From: Streptomyces xantholiticus
GTDB taxonomy: Bacteria; Actinomycetota; Actinomycetes; Streptomycetales; Streptomycetaceae
Assembly (NCBI RefSeq): GCF_014651015.1
Contig: NZ_BMWB01000013.1
Coordinates: 124,001-188,000, forward strand
DNA length: 64,000 nt
Direction of reading: 5' to 3'
Under the pieces are notes generated by a model. The model did no database searches. It saw only the letters and a list, made by a program, of their open reading frames with translations, and was not told the DNA's origin. Each line of letters starts with the position of its first letter. Position 1 is the stretch's first letter. Below are positions 15,907-25,849 of the stretch, in pieces. The position numbers and the translations under genes were made by a program.

Positions 15907-16467
15907 TCAGACGCTGGTCCAGGCGTCGAGGAAGGCTTTCCGTCCAGCCGGATCGTCCGAGCCTGCCTCTGCATGCAGGACGCGCCAGGCGGTGAGCTCG
16001 AGATCTCGGAGCCACAGTTCTCCGATGACCTGTGTCTTGAGGTCGGGAAGATGGTCGGACTCGGCGAGGGCCTGACCGATCACCTCCCCGGCGGCGACGC
16101 GCTGGGGCGGGGTCATCTCGTCGACGGCCGAGAGGATCTGCCGGGCCAGGGCAATTCCTTCTCCTGCCAGGGAACGCAGCACCAGAGCCTTGATGTTGAC
16201 GGGTAGTAGGTACGCGGTGCCCGAAGACCGCCACAGGTCCGACCAGAAGCGTTCTCCTGCCTTGGTGGGCGCAGGCAGCGCGGCCAGCAGCCCGAGGAGA
16301 TGACCGGTGGCCGCGTAGCCGTCGGAGTGGGCAGCTGCGACGACTGCGATGCCGGCGACGCCCTCCACGTCGAGATGGCCGGCTTCGAGATGCGACGCCA
16401 GGCCCAATTGGTGTTCCAGCTGGTGTGCGAGGGGGGCGGATACGTGGGGGCGGATCTCAGGAAGCAT
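15907..16467 (-). CDS. Hypothetical protein, helical
   Basis: A 186-residue protein that I do not recognise. It begins MLPEIRPHVSAPLAHQLEHQLGLASHLEAGHLDVEGVAGIAVVAAAHSDGYAATGHLLGLLAALP and is mostly alpha-helical by composition (alanine/leucine-rich with regular charged residues, HEAT-like). There is no signal peptide or membrane segment. The start is ATG 16465-16467 with AAGGA 7 bases upstream; the frame is open for another 100 codons upstream but without a better ribosome site. It is convergent with csp and divergent from the hemolysin-III gene. Confidence 0.6.
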   Translation of the reverse strand: MLPEIRPHVSAPLAHQLEHQLGLASHLEAGHLDVEGVAGIAVVAAAHSDGYAATGHLLGLLAALPAPTKAGERFWSDLWRSSGTAYLLPVNIKALVLRSLAGEGIALARQILSAVDEMTPPQRVAAGEVIGQALAESDHLPDLKTQVIGELWLRDLELTAWRVLHAEAGSDDPAGRKAFLDAWTSV

Positions 16468-16689
16468 CGGCGATCCTTGCGCGTAGGCGAGCGGAGATGC
16501 CCGTTCGTGAGCCCTGATCGTTCCCATGACCAGCCGATCTACTCGGCTTCGGCAGGCGCAATCGGCGGCAGCCTCAGCAGGGCTGGAGTCCACAGGGTGG
16601 CGAACCGGCCCATGCCCGGCGACGTGGCCCCGGGATTCTGGGCCGACCTCCCACCATGATGTCGGGGTGAGGTCTCCTAGCATGATCGC

Positions 16690-17520
16690 ATGGTTGCCAG
16701 TGACGCCCAGGAGTCCGAGGGGGGACGGGAAGCCGTGTCCCGCGACGCCGCTGAAGTCGAATGCAGTCACGTCGCCTCATCACATGGAGAACGCCGTGAA
16801 GACGGGCTGCCCTGCGAATCACAAGGTGGCGATGCAGGGGAGAAGGCCAGCTCGGTCGCTGCTCTGGTGGAGCGGGCGGCCGACCTGGTCGAACCGATCA
16901 AGCCGAGGCTGCGTGGCTGGCTCCATGTCGGAATGGTCCCTGTCGCACTGATCGCAGGCGTCGTACTCATCTGCCTGGCCCGTACTCCGCAGGCGGCCCT
17001 GGCCTGCGCCGTGTATTCGGTCACCGCCTGGCTGTTGTTCGCAACGAGCGCCATCTACCACCGCGGTACCTGGGGGCCGCTCGGCGAGGCTCTGCTGCGA
17101 CGCCTCGACCACGCCAACATCTTCCTGATCATCGCCGGCACCTGCACCCCCTTGGCCGTGCTCCTCCTCCCGCCGGATCAGCGGTCCGTGCTGCTGTGGG
17201 TCGTGTGGGCGGGCGCGTTGACCGGCATCGTGTTCCGGGTCCTGTGGATCGGAGCTCCGCGCTGGCTGTACACCCCGTGTTACCTGGCCTTGGGGTGGGC
17301 ACCGGTGAGCTACCTGCCTGACTTCCTGCACACCGGCGGAGCAGCCGTACTCGTCCTGATCGTTGTCGGCGGTCTCCTCTACAGCGCGGGCGCGGTGGTC
17401 TACGCCCTCCAGCGGCCCGACCCCTCACCCCGCTGGTTCGGCTTCCACGAGGTCTTCCACGCGCTGACCGTGGCGGCTTTCACCGCGCACTACGCCGCCA
17501 TCTCCCTGGCCACCTGCTGA
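16690..17520 (+). CDS. Hemolysin-III / PAQR-family integral membrane protein
   Basis: A 276-residue protein with about seven membrane segments. The family signature is clear: LFATSAIYHRGTWG, RRLDHANIFLIIAGTCTPLAVLLL, WIGAPRWLYTPCYLALGW and a C-terminal FGFHEVFHALTVAAFTAHYAAI. The conserved His residues (YHR, LDHA, HEVFHA) are the putative metal-dependent amide-hydrolase ligands of this superfamily. The start is uncertain: ATG 16690 gives a polar N-terminal extension of about 65 residues that family members lack, but no closer in-frame ATG or well-placed GTG is visible before the first membrane segment. Confidence 0.82.
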   Translation: MVASDAQESEGGREAVSRDAAEVECSHVASSHGERREDGLPCESQGGDAGEKASSVAALVERAADLVEPIKPRLRGWLHVGMVPVALIAGVVLICLARTPQAALACAVYSVTAWLLFATSAIYHRGTWGPLGEALLRRLDHANIFLIIAGTCTPLAVLLLPPDQRSVLLWVVWAGALTGIVFRVLWIGAPRWLYTPCYLALGWAPVSYLPDFLHTGGAAVLVLIVVGGLLYSAGAVVYALQRPDPSPRWFGFHEVFHALTVAAFTAHYAAISLATC

Positions 17521-17609
17521 CCTGCTCGGCCTGCGCCTGCGGCGGCGGCCAGGGGGTCGGCCGAAGCCGGCTACCGGTCCTCGAGTCATCGCCCAGGAGT
17601 GGTCCGCGC

Positions 17610-18010
17610 CGTCCGTGACGGTGCGGAGGCGTCGGCGAGGTCGGCACCGGTGTCGGCGTCCCGCCGGGAGTGGCCCGACGCCGTGCCAGTCCAGGCACAT
17701 GACGGTCGTGTCACCCTGCAGGTGGCCGTTGTTGGAGTCGACGATCGCCGCGATGAGGTACGGGCGGCCTCGCGGGGATGCAGCGCGCGGGTGCGGACGA
17801 TCAGGTCGGACAGATCGAGGCTGTTGGCGTGGCGCTCCAGCATGCCGTCGGTCAGCATCACCAGACGGTCGCCCGGCCGCAGGTCCAGGGACTGGACCCG
17901 GTAGGTATGAGGGGCATGGAAGCCGGATCGTCTGACACCGGAGATCTGACTCTCCGCAGTCGCCCACAGAACCAGGGTCAGAGCCGGCGCCGAGCCGGAC
18001 ACGGTGCAGC
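17610..18010 (-). pseudogene. Decayed SpoIIE/PP2C-type phosphatase (C-terminal remnant)
   Basis: Pieces of an RsbU/SpoIIE-like serine phosphatase appear in two minus-strand frames. One frame reads TYRVQSLDLRPGDRLVMLTDGMLERHANSLDL; near 17,770 the similarity jumps to another frame reading PYLIAAIVDSNNGHLQGDTT then VMCLDWHG. The order matches the catalytic C-terminus (DGMLER, then GDDATVLCLDW in intact relatives), so a frameshift has broken the gene, and the N-terminal domains are missing. Upstream of about 18,010 no further phosphatase sequence is recognisable. It is a relic left between the hemolysin-III gene and the defence island. Confidence 0.7.
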
Positions 18011-18226
18011 TGACGCCCGCAGAGTTCCAGCGAGCAGGGGAAGCACCGCGCTTGTCTCCCGGTGAGAGCAGCGAGGGTGGCCTGGTATCCCCATTGGTTA
18101 CCCAATATGGGGATGCACCAGAAATCGTGACCCCCAATCCGGTTGGATGGCATCGCCAGGCCTGGCTCCTGGCAGGCACACGGACGCACGGGTGTGCATG
18201 AACGAGGGGGAACAGCGATCACATCT

Positions 18227-21200
18227 ATGGGGGACGCCGCAGAGGGCGACGGATTCCGGGCGGCCGTAACCGCTCTGACCCGGCGGCGGATCGAGATCTA
18301 CAGGGACGCGGGCGAGACATGGCGGTTCGCCGAGAGCCTGAAGTCCGTCAGCGAGGACACCGCCCAGGAGTACGAGGGCCGCACGATCCTCGAACTCGTC
18401 CAGAACGGCCACGACGCACTCGGACATGTCGGCCCGGGAAGGATCGCCGTCCTGGCGGTCGCCCAGGAGAGCGGCAGCGTCCTCTACGTCGCCAACGAGG
18501 GAGCGGCGTTCGCCGAGGAGAACTTCCGCGCCATCACGGAGCTGGCCCTGTCGAGCAAGGCGGCGGGCGAGGGGATCGGCAACAAGGGCCTCGGTTTCCG
18601 CAGCGTGCTGCAACTGACGGACTGGCCGGAGATCTACTCGAAGTCCTCGCCCGCTTCCCCCGACTTCGACGGCTACTGCTTCCGCTTCACCAGGCCCGAG
18701 GACGCGCGGACCCTGGTGGACGACCCGGCACTCGCGACACGGGTGATCGAGGACATCTCCCCGCTGGCACTGCCGGTACCGGCCGACGTCACCGATCCCG
18801 TACTCAAGGAACTGGCCGAGGACGGGTACTCCACGGTCGTCCGGCTGCCGCTGCGCAATCAGCATGCCTGGGGACTTGCCGTGGCACAGGCGGAGGACAT
18901 GGTGAACGGGGAGGCGCCGCTCCTGCTCTTTCTCGACCGCGTGGCCGAACTCCTCGTCGAGGTGCGCGACGGATCAGATGCTGCTTTCCGCCATGTCCTC
19001 TCGCGTGCCGAGCGCACATCGGACCTGGTCACTGCGTGCGAGTCCGACTGGGTACGGGAGGTCGATCTCGCCGGGGCGGGGCGCTACCTGCTGGCACGTC
19101 GCACACTGGATTCCGAGGCACTGAGCGGAGCGATCAGCCGCAGCGTGCAGGCGCGCGAGATCGACGCCGCCTGGGAGAACTGGGATGCCGAGGCGTGGGT
19201 GGCAGTCGCACTGCGACTCGACGCACCGCTCACCCACGGCCGCATGTACACCTTCCTGCCGATGGCCACAGGCGTCCACGCCCCGTTCCCCGGCCACGCC
19301 CATGCCCCGTTCTTCACCAAACTGGCCCGCCTCGACATCAGCGAGGCCGTCGCCCTGAACGCTTTCCTCCTCGACCAACTCGCCGCACTGACGGTGGACC
19401 TGAGCAGGCGCATTCGCTCGGAGACCCCGCATCTCACCGCCGCGGACCTCGTCCTCGACCTCATGTGCTGGGACGTACCGGCCCGGCTGGACTCGGCCCT
19501 GGACGGGCGGCTCGCCACCGAACCGATCGTGCCCCTGCACGGCCGGGAGGCGTGGGGCTCGTTGCAGGACTCCTACGGATGGCCCGACGGCAAGCGCTCC
19601 TGGCGCGTTCTCACCACCGAGGCACTCACGCAGGCCGGAGCCGACCTGCTTTCCCCGTCCGTCGGCCCTGTCCGTCACACGCGTCTGGACAAGCTGTGCA
19701 AAGCCGCTCTCTCCAGGCCCTTTCGCCCTCCGGCGATTCTGGCCGCCGAGTGGGTCGAGACCGTGGCCGGGTCACTGCTTGGCGGCGCGGAGCCGGCAGG
19801 CCTGGTGTGGGCGGACTTCTACAGTGACGTGGCCCACGCGTTCGCCCGGGACCAAGGTGTGTTGCGAGGCCGACGCATCATCCTCGACCAGGACTTACGG
19901 CTGAGAAGAGCCCTCGGCGCTCGGACCGAGTCCGGGCAGCAGGACGCGACCGTCTTCTTCCACCCCGACCCCGACGACATCCCGGACGGTGACGCCGTCA
20001 CCCGGGTCCCGGGTGACCTCAAGGCGCTCCGGCGCCGCATCTCCTTCACCCACCCGGCGATCGCCTGGGACAGTGCCGCGCGTGGATTCCTCGAACGCAA
20101 CGAACTGGTGCGCCCCTATCAGTTGGACCGCGTCTTCGACGCGCTGGACGACCTGCTCTCCGAACGGCCCTCGGAGGCGCTCAGCCGCGACGCCCTCACC
20201 TTCACCTTCCGGCAGTACCCGCTGCTCACCCAGGCCCAGCGTCGCCGACTGGCCCGTATCCCCTTCCGGTTGCCGCTGACCGCCGACGGCCGGTGGGGCA
20301 GAGCCGCACGCTGTTCCTTCTCATCCGCCTGGGGCACCGAGGGGGCGCGGCGGCTGGAGCGATTCCTCGCTGAGGGAGGAGCCCGGATCCCTGCCCTGGC
20401 GGCTCAGCGGGACCAGTGGATCAGCGGTCCCGACGACTGGCCCGCTCCGGTTCGGGACCGGGCGGCCTACGCCGAGTTCCTGGAGGCCCTCGGGGTGTGC
20501 GACGGACTGAGGCCCGGAGCTGTCGGGGAACGACTCGGGGCCTGCCAGGGATATGAACTGCGTCCATCGAGCCTCGCCGTGCGCCTTGGACTTGAGGACG
20601 CTCTCGCCGATGTCTGGTCCGCCGATGTCAGGAGAGGGTGGACCAAATTCGCCCACCCCTACACGCCGTACGAGTTCAAGCGCGCGCCCGCTCACCTGGA
20701 GGGAGCGACCGAGGTCGCCGGGCTCGGCTCCGCCGCCCGGCGCGAGTTCGCCGAGCTGCTGATGCACGGACTGCGTACCTGGGGCGAGGAGGTTCTCACC
20801 GTTACCGTGCACAGGCCCACGTACCCCTTCAAGGACTCGCATACCTGGCCTACCCCTCTCGCCTCCTATCTCCGAAGCTTGGCCTGGCTGCCGGTGGAGG
20901 AACCGGACGGCCCTTCCTTCGTCGAACCCCGTCGGGCTTGGTTCAGCACCGACGGTGAACTTCCGTCCTTCGTGCCGGCGTTGCCCTTGTCGACGCGGCG
21001 CCTGCTCACTGACAGGACCGTCGTCGAGCGGATGGTCCGGATCGGCCTTCGTAAGTGGGACGATCCGCAGCACGCCGGGGCGGCGGTGAAGCAGCTCGGC
21101 GACGTGCTCGACAAGGGCCATGTGCCTGAGCACCTCAGCGTCTCCTTCAAACGGCACTACGAGCGGGCGTGGTCGCACATCGCGCGGACGGGCCGGTGGC

Positions 21201-23506
21201 CCTGGGCGCCGCAGGAGGAAGTCCGTCTCGTGGTCAGCCGCACCAACGTGCTCGGCACCTTCGCACCGTCGGCCGACGAAACACCGGTCATCGTCTGCGA
21301 CGAGGCTGATCCTCTGAAGGAAGCACTCATTGAGCTGGCGGGCCATCCCGTCCTCGTCGCTCCGGCGGAGGCCGGTGACACCGTCGTCCGCCTTGCCGAG
21401 GTGAACGGACTGAAGACGGAGCGCACGTCGGTTACCCACGTGCAGGTACGTCATCGCGACGGCGCTCCCATTACGCCGTCTGGGCAGACGCCGGTGTTCA
21501 CCATGGGACGGGAGTGGCTGGTCACCGTGGTCGCTCTCACGATGGAACTCAAGTCCGGGGCGTTCGTGCGCCCCAGCGAGCGCAGTGTCCGTGCCGCGCT
21601 CGAACGACTTCGCACCCTCCGCGTCGTGCACGCCGACGACGTGGAGATCGCCATCTCGGGGACGCCGACGGAATCACCGTCGACGACGCGCGCGCTGCCG
21701 CTGCCGGACGACGAGCACCCCACGGTGGTCGTCTGGAGGTGTGACGAGGGCTGGGACGAACTGCAGGCGGCGACACCCGCCGTCGCGCAACTGCTGGGCA
21801 GGCCGTGGCTGCAGGACGCGCTGGAACTGGTCCTGGTCAAACTCGAGCGGAACTTCGACGGCAGCAGTCCCACGCTCATCGACGACACCGTCCTCGCGGC
21901 GGCGCTGGACACGACCGAGGCCAAGGTCACCGAGATCCGGCGCAATCTCACCGGCGACGTGCAGGACACGGTGAGACTGCTCCGCCCGGTGCTGGCGTGC
22001 CTGACCGCCGACGACTGGAACGAGGAGGGCGCCCACATGCTCAGCCATGCGGCCGGCGAGCGTGAGCTCGTCGAGATCATCGACCGGTTCGCGCCCGGTC
22101 TGCCGCTGCCGTCGGCCGACCTGGTGGCCCTGGCCCGCTCCTGCACGAAACCGGCCGAACTCCGGGACGAACTACGGCTCGACTTCCAGCAGTTCAACGC
22201 CGCATTGGCCTCCCTCGGCCCCGGGTACTCCCCCGATTATTACCCCGACCGCCATGAACAGGTCTTCGGTGACTTCGTGCGCGCCCGCTCCGGGGCTCTC
22301 CTCGACCGGCTCCGCGAGCGATACGCCGCCGCCGTACAGCAGGGTGAGGACATCTCCGGCTACGCCGCGGCCCGCGGTCTCCACGACCTGCAGCCGGACC
22401 CGGACTGGCTTCCCCGCTTCATCACCCCGCCCGAGGAGGCGATGCACAGCAGAGTGCAGGAGTGGCTCCGTGCGCACGGAGCCGATGACGACCTCGAACG
22501 GCCCACCGGGCTCAAGCCCGTCGACCGACTGCGCGCACTCAACGCGGCCGCCCTCGACGCGCTCGTGGCGACGCTGGCTCCCCTGGTAGCCGCATGGTGC
22601 CGCCGTCACGGCGTCCAGGTGCCCGCCGGGTGGCACGGGGCGGCACTGATGGAATGCAGGAGCCTCATCGACGGAACCGGGTTGAGCGACCTGTTGCTGC
22701 TGAGCGAAGAACAATTGCTCGACACGGTGCAAGGCGCCGTGGGGTGGCCCGCCGGAATGCCGCACGCCGCGGATCCCGCGGTACTGGGGCTCACCGACAA
22801 GGATCTCACGCAGGCGACAACGCGGCCCCACGGCTCCGGCGGCTCGATCGGCCCCGCTCCGCGCACGATCACCATCGGAGACGCCGAAGTCCGGGTCGGA
22901 CGCGACCAGTTCTCCGTGATCGCGGACATCGCCTCGAAGACCATCTACGAAGCCTTCCTCGCCCAGTCGGGCAGGGTGCGTCTCGACAACGTGGCCGGTG
23001 TGCCCCAGCCACGACGCGGAGGTGCTTCCCCCGCCAAGCCGCGTATCGTCGTCGCCAAGATGTCGCAGACGAACGAGGACCAGCGGTCCGCCGTCGGCCT
23101 CGTCGGGGAGGTGGTCGCGCGTGCCTGGCTCCAGCGCCACTACCCCGACGTGCGGTGGACCTCGGGCTACGCGGCCGTCATCAACGACGACCGTGAGGCG
23201 TCAGACTCCCTGGGATACGACTTCGAGGTGGCATGGCGGGGTACGACCCGGTTGTACGAAGTGAAGGCACTGAGCGAACCGTGCGCCCAGCGGGTCGAGT
23301 TCGAGCTCGGAGCGTCCGAGGTGGACGCGGCCCGCCGCCACGCCCGGGACAACCGCTACCGCATCCTGCTGATCACCTCGGCCCTCGTCCCGGAGGAACG
23401 GCGCGTGTTCGAGCTGCCGAACCCGTTCTCCGCCCAGGGACGCGACCGCTTCAGGATCGTGAGCCGGGGGCTGCGCTATCAGTGCTCGCCTTTGGGGAAG
23501 GGGTAG
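18227..23506 (+). CDS. Sacsin-like GHKL ATPase with C-terminal DUF3883-type nuclease domain
   Basis: A 1,759-residue protein at the edge of a BREX-2/Wadjet island. Residues 40-140 form an Hsp90/MORC/sacsin-type ATPase: N-box ILELVQNGHDAL (N60, D63), NEGAAF at 90, and the lid glycines GNKGLGFRS at 118-126. A long middle part has no motif I recognise. The last 180 residues look like DUF3883, a PD-(D/E)xK fold: VGLVGEVVARAWLQ, GYDFEV with D1665, and YEVKA with E1678-x-K1680. ATG 18227 is chosen where the family starts; in-frame GTG 18194 and TTG 18143 are alternatives. It converges on brxHI. ATP-gated DNA cleavage in phage defence is my inference; the family's biochemistry is not settled. Confidence 0.8.
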   Translation: MGDAAEGDGFRAAVTALTRRRIEIYRDAGETWRFAESLKSVSEDTAQEYEGRTILELVQNGHDALGHVGPGRIAVLAVAQESGSVLYVANEGAAFAEENFRAITELALSSKAAGEGIGNKGLGFRSVLQLTDWPEIYSKSSPASPDFDGYCFRFTRPEDARTLVDDPALATRVIEDISPLALPVPADVTDPVLKELAEDGYSTVVRLPLRNQHAWGLAVAQAEDMVNGEAPLLLFLDRVAELLVEVRDGSDAAFRHVLSRAERTSDLVTACESDWVREVDLAGAGRYLLARRTLDSEALSGAISRSVQAREIDAAWENWDAEAWVAVALRLDAPLTHGRMYTFLPMATGVHAPFPGHAHAPFFTKLARLDISEAVALNAFLLDQLAALTVDLSRRIRSETPHLTAADLVLDLMCWDVPARLDSALDGRLATEPIVPLHGREAWGSLQDSYGWPDGKRSWRVLTTEALTQAGADLLSPSVGPVRHTRLDKLCKAALSRPFRPPAILAAEWVETVAGSLLGGAEPAGLVWADFYSDVAHAFARDQGVLRGRRIILDQDLRLRRALGARTESGQQDATVFFHPDPDDIPDGDAVTRVPGDLKALRRRISFTHPAIAWDSAARGFLERNELVRPYQLDRVFDALDDLLSERPSEALSRDALTFTFRQYPLLTQAQRRRLARIPFRLPLTADGRWGRAARCSFSSAWGTEGARRLERFLAEGGARIPALAAQRDQWISGPDDWPAPVRDRAAYAEFLEALGVCDGLRPGAVGERLGACQGYELRPSSLAVRLGLEDALADVWSADVRRGWTKFAHPYTPYEFKRAPAHLEGATEVAGLGSAARREFAELLMHGLRTWGEEVLTVTVHRPTYPFKDSHTWPTPLASYLRSLAWLPVEEPDGPSFVEPRRAWFSTDGELPSFVPALPLSTRRLLTDRTVVERMVRIGLRKWDDPQHAGAAVKQLGDVLDKGHVPEHLSVSFKRHYERAWSHIARTGRWPWAPQEEVRLVVSRTNVLGTFAPSADETPVIVCDEADPLKEALIELAGHPVLVAPAEAGDTVVRLAEVNGLKTERTSVTHVQVRHRDGAPITPSGQTPVFTMGREWLVTVVALTMELKSGAFVRPSERSVRAALERLRTLRVVHADDVEIAISGTPTESPSTTRALPLPDDEHPTVVVWRCDEGWDELQAATPAVAQLLGRPWLQDALELVLVKLERNFDGSSPTLIDDTVLAAALDTTEAKVTEIRRNLTGDVQDTVRLLRPVLACLTADDWNEEGAHMLSHAAGERELVEIIDRFAPGLPLPSADLVALARSCTKPAELRDELRLDFQQFNAALASLGPGYSPDYYPDRHEQVFGDFVRARSGALLDRLRERYAAAVQQGEDISGYAAARGLHDLQPDPDWLPRFITPPEEAMHSRVQEWLRAHGADDDLERPTGLKPVDRLRALNAAALDALVATLAPLVAAWCRRHGVQVPAGWHGAALMECRSLIDGTGLSDLLLLSEEQLLDTVQGAVGWPAGMPHAADPAVLGLTDKDLTQATTRPHGSGGSIGPAPRTITIGDAEVRVGRDQFSVIADIASKTIYEAFLAQSGRVRLDNVAGVPQPRRGGASPAKPRIVVAKMSQTNEDQRSAVGLVGEVVARAWLQRHYPDVRWTSGYAAVINDDREASDSLGYDFEVAWRGTTRLYEVKALSEPCAQRVEFELGASEVDAARRHARDNRYRILLITSALVPEERRVFELPNPFSAQGRDRFRIVSRGLRYQCSPLGKG

Positions 23507-23683
23507 CGCACGCCGACCCGCACTGACGAAGTGGCTCACCCCTTGATCCTGATGAGCCGTCACGCGGACGGGACGTGCAGGTCGTACGTTCGCTCGACGG
23601 GGTGCCCCGAGGGGTCTCGCCTGGAGCCACCGCGGGGGGAGGACGAGGGACACGCCCCTGTGGGAAAGCGGACGGTACGCAGG

Positions 23684-25849
23684 TCACTGGCCGGTTGAGA
23701 AGCGCTTGGGTTCCGCGAGGACGGCGCGCGCGCCGTCGAAGTCGGCGAGCCGCGCCGACAAGGTCGCCACAGCCAGTCGTTGGGGGAGCGCTGCTGAGAA
23801 CTTCAGGCCGCGCACCGCCCGCGGGTCGACGTCGGGCAGGACGAGCGCAGGCCCGGCCTGCACGGCGTCGAGCGCGGCACGCCACATGTCCGGGCTCAGA
23901 TCCTCCCGCAGCCGCAGGTAGCAGTCCGTCGGCCGCTGGACCGGGTCGGCGATCGACGACAGTGTCGCGCTGAGCGTCGCATTGGCCCGGTACCCCGCCC
24001 ACGTCCACCAGCGGATGTCGTTGCCGCGCCGCGCGATCAGCGTCCCGCCGGGGTGGACGAGGTGGGGGGCGTCCTCGTCACGCCACTCCTGGAGGCGGAC
24101 TTCGGCTCGTCGGGTGAGTGTGACGGGCGGATCGGAGCCCAGGAGAACGTCCCTCATGGCGCGCGTCAGTTCGTACGAGAGTCCGGCGAGTGTGCCTCCG
24201 GACCACTTGGCGATCCCGCCGCTCTCGACCGGCTCGACGAAGACCCGCTTGCGTCCCCAGTCGATGAACGTCACCTGCCAGCTGCGGCCCGCCAGCAGAA
24301 GTAGGCGCGGGCCCGGACGTTCCTCGGTGAGTACGGACGGATCCATCCGGCCGATCTCGGTGCGGCCGGACAGGACGGTGAACTGCGGTGGTGCGGTGAA
24401 GGACGCGGTCAGCTCGATGAAGTGGCGCTGTCCGAAACGGTGTTCGGCCTCGGGGCCGATGAACAGCATGCCGCCGTCGGTGTCGAGGAAGCCCTCCTCC
24501 GTCAGATGGCGCAGGATGGGAGCGGCCGAACGGTCGAAGGGAGCCAGGCCGTTCCACTGCTCGGGCCACATCTGGTCGCCCAGCTTGTGTTCCTGGAGCG
24601 CGGCGGCGAGCAGTTGCTGCGCCACAAGATGGCGTGGTTCGGGCGGTGCGACGACCGGTTCGACCCAGCCGCGGCCCCACAGGAGCAGCAACGCGGCGGC
24701 CTGCAGAAGGGTGTCCATCTCGGTGGCCAGGAACAGACAGTTCCGGGTGCTTCCTGTGCGACGCCCCGTACGGCCGATGCGCTGGAGAAACGAGGCGACG
24801 GTGCCGGGCGCGTCGATCTGGACGACTCTGTCGAGGTCGCCGACGTCGATGCCCAGTTCCAGGGTGGACGTGGCCACGATGACACAGTCACGCGCCTCGG
24901 CGAACGCCTGCTCGGATCGGGCCCGCTCGTCGGCCGACAGGGAGGCGTGGGAGAGGAACACCGTGACGTCGCGTGCCCGCAGTGCTGCGCCCAGCTCTTC
25001 GACCTGCCGCCGGGAGTCGCAGAACACCAGCCGTTTCTCGCCCTTGTGCAGGGCCGCGATGACCTTGGCGGCGTTGGACAGCGAGCCTACGTAGTCGAGT
25101 TCGACCTCTCCGGGTGGAGGCCCGGCCCCGTCGTCCACAGGCACTTGGGCGGACGATGCCCCCGAGGGCGCCGTGAGTCCCGGAGCGACGACCTGCCCCG
25201 CGCGCCGGCCGGCGCCGGACCCTTGCAGCCAGGCGAGCAGTTCTCGGGGGTTTCCGACGGTCGCCGACAATCCGATCCGCTGAATGGGATGCCCGGTGAC
25301 TCGCTGGAGGCGTTCGAGGACTGCCAGGAGGTGCCAGCCCCGGTCGTCGCCCGCGAACGCGTGCACCTCGTCGACGACGACCGCCCGGACGTCCCCCAGC
25401 AGGTGCGCGTGATCGGTCTTCACGCCGATCAGCATGGCCTCCAGCGACTCTGGTGTCGTCAGCAGGATGTCCGGCCTGTCGGTACGGATGCGTTGGCGCT
25501 GTGACTCCTTCGTGTCGCCGTGCCACAGGGCTGCTCGCCGGCCCAGCCATTGCGCGTAGCCATCGACGCGGGGAATCAGGTTGTTGAGGAGCGCCTTGAG
25601 GGGGCAGAGGTAGAGGACCGAGGTGCCGGTCCAGCCCTGCGCGGACATGGCCGACAGGATCGGCAGGCAGGCCGCCTCGGTCTTACCGCCCGCGGTGGGA
25701 GCGAGCAGTACGACGTCCTCGCCGTCCAACACCGGGTCGATCGCGGCCTGCTGCAGGGGCCGCAGGTTCGGCCAGCCGAGCGTGTTGACCACGTGGTGCA
25801 GGATGACGGGGTCGAGCCGGTCGACGGGGTCTGCGGTGGGCGCCATCAC
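23684..25849 (-). CDS. brxHI: BREX-2 Lhr-like superfamily 2 helicase BrxHI
   Basis: A 721-residue helicase. Motif I APTAGGKTEAA is at residues 50-60, motif II DEVH at 160-163, motif III LSAT, and motif VI QRIGRTGRRTG is in the second RecA domain, followed by an Lhr-type winged-helix region. It starts with GTG overlapping the BrxD stop by 4 bases (GTGA), so it is coupled to brxD and is the last gene of the operon. The position after pglZ and brxD is the canonical BREX type 2 order. It likely translocates on DNA in the defence complex. Confidence 0.87.
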   Translation of the reverse strand: MMAPTADPVDRLDPVILHHVVNTLGWPNLRPLQQAAIDPVLDGEDVVLLAPTAGGKTEAACLPILSAMSAQGWTGTSVLYLCPLKALLNNLIPRVDGYAQWLGRRAALWHGDTKESQRQRIRTDRPDILLTTPESLEAMLIGVKTDHAHLLGDVRAVVVDEVHAFAGDDRGWHLLAVLERLQRVTGHPIQRIGLSATVGNPRELLAWLQGSGAGRRAGQVVAPGLTAPSGASSAQVPVDDGAGPPPGEVELDYVGSLSNAAKVIAALHKGEKRLVFCDSRRQVEELGAALRARDVTVFLSHASLSADERARSEQAFAEARDCVIVATSTLELGIDVGDLDRVVQIDAPGTVASFLQRIGRTGRRTGSTRNCLFLATEMDTLLQAAALLLLWGRGWVEPVVAPPEPRHLVAQQLLAAALQEHKLGDQMWPEQWNGLAPFDRSAAPILRHLTEEGFLDTDGGMLFIGPEAEHRFGQRHFIELTASFTAPPQFTVLSGRTEIGRMDPSVLTEERPGPRLLLLAGRSWQVTFIDWGRKRVFVEPVESGGIAKWSGGTLAGLSYELTRAMRDVLLGSDPPVTLTRRAEVRLQEWRDEDAPHLVHPGGTLIARRGNDIRWWTWAGYRANATLSATLSSIADPVQRPTDCYLRLREDLSPDMWRAALDAVQAGPALVLPDVDPRAVRGLKFSAALPQRLAVATLSARLADFDGARAVLAEPKRFSTGQ

